Of a stretch of 5,699 bases of DNA, positions 5,627 to 5,699 are shown in pieces. Position numbers and translations under genes: made by a program. The DNA is from Cellvibrionaceae bacterium (GTDB lineage Bacteria > Pseudomonadota > Gammaproteobacteria > Pseudomonadales > Cellvibrionaceae), in the NCBI GenBank assembly GCA_027012915.1, contig JALUYN010000656.1:1-5699 (forward strand), in the 5' to 3' direction. Within the stretch, counting starts at the first letter, position 1. Each line of letters begins with the position of its first letter. The notes under the pieces were generated by a model. That model was not told the origin of the DNA and made no database searches. It saw nothing but the letters and a program-made list of their open reading frames with translations.

Positions 5627-5699
5627 ACGCCTTGCAAGGTAAAACTGGAAGCAAGGAGTTATGGTCCATGTCAGGACGGATTAGATATACAGAAGAGTT
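5601..5699 (+). mobile_element. IS3-like insertion sequence, second copy, left end (partial)
   Basis: This is the same terminal sequence as on the minus strand at 1-119, here on the plus strand: it begins TGACTGATGTGCCCC at 5601 and reaches the orfA ATG at 5668 after 67 bases. All 99 bases match the other copy. The two copies therefore point outward, with their orfA-proximal ends facing the efflux operon. The base just outside the boundary differs between the copies (C here; A in the other copy, read in the same direction), which fixes the terminus. Confidence 0.85.
5668..5699 (+). CDS. IS3-family transposase OrfA, N-terminal 10 codons (partial)
   Basis: An ATG at 5668 with AAGGAG nine bases upstream (5653-5658) opens the same reading frame as the minus-strand copy at 1-52, beginning MSGRIRYTEE before the window ends. 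An alternative ATG at 5661 is in another frame and is too close to the ribosome binding site. Ten codons alone would not identify a family; the call depends on the longer copy at the other end. Confidence 0.7.
   Translation, partial: MSGRIRYTEE

Overview
The window is a compact four-part tripartite efflux locus of the MacA-MacB-TolC type, bracketed by two identical, oppositely oriented ends of an IS3-like insertion sequence. The envelope architecture (periplasmic adaptor, inner-membrane ABC transporter, TolC-family outer-membrane channel, probable lipoprotein signals) points to a Gram-negative bacterium, most likely a proteobacterium of middling GC. Nothing allows a finer placement.

Layout. 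Bases 1-119 are the left end of an insertion sequence, with its transposase orfA reading leftward out of the window. Bases 120-256 hold the 5' part of a small secreted-protein gene on the minus strand, cut by that insertion. Bases 257-493 are an AT-rich divergent intergenic region with a GATAATTATC palindrome that resembles half of a Fur box, and a weak candidate promoter for the operon. The plus-strand operon follows: periplasmic adaptor (about 494-1948), ATPase (1990-2688), permease (2685-3917) and outer-membrane factor (3910-5298). The last three are linked by 4- and 8-base overlaps. Bases 5299-5600 hold no convincing gene, only a possible decayed reading frame that runs into the second insertion-sequence end (5601-5699), whose orfA reads rightward out of the window.

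How the genes work together. The ATPase and permease form a split MacB-type transporter (FtsX-like fold, mechanotransmission rather than classical transmembrane transport). The adaptor links it to the TolC-like channel, and together they would expel a periplasmic substrate to the outside. The substrate cannot be read from the sequence. Macrolides, siderophores, lipopeptides, haem precursors and toxins are all known for the family.

Points of interest: every resident gene appears to start with GTG or TTG rather than ATG; the adaptor carries a helical insertion of about 100 residues in its membrane-proximal domain and a lipoprotein-type signal; and both window ends stop inside the same repeated element, which suggests that the window is a whole assembly contig broken at insertion-sequence copies. 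I see no CRISPR array, RNA gene or clearly new system. The operon itself is a recognisable efflux family with some unusual details.
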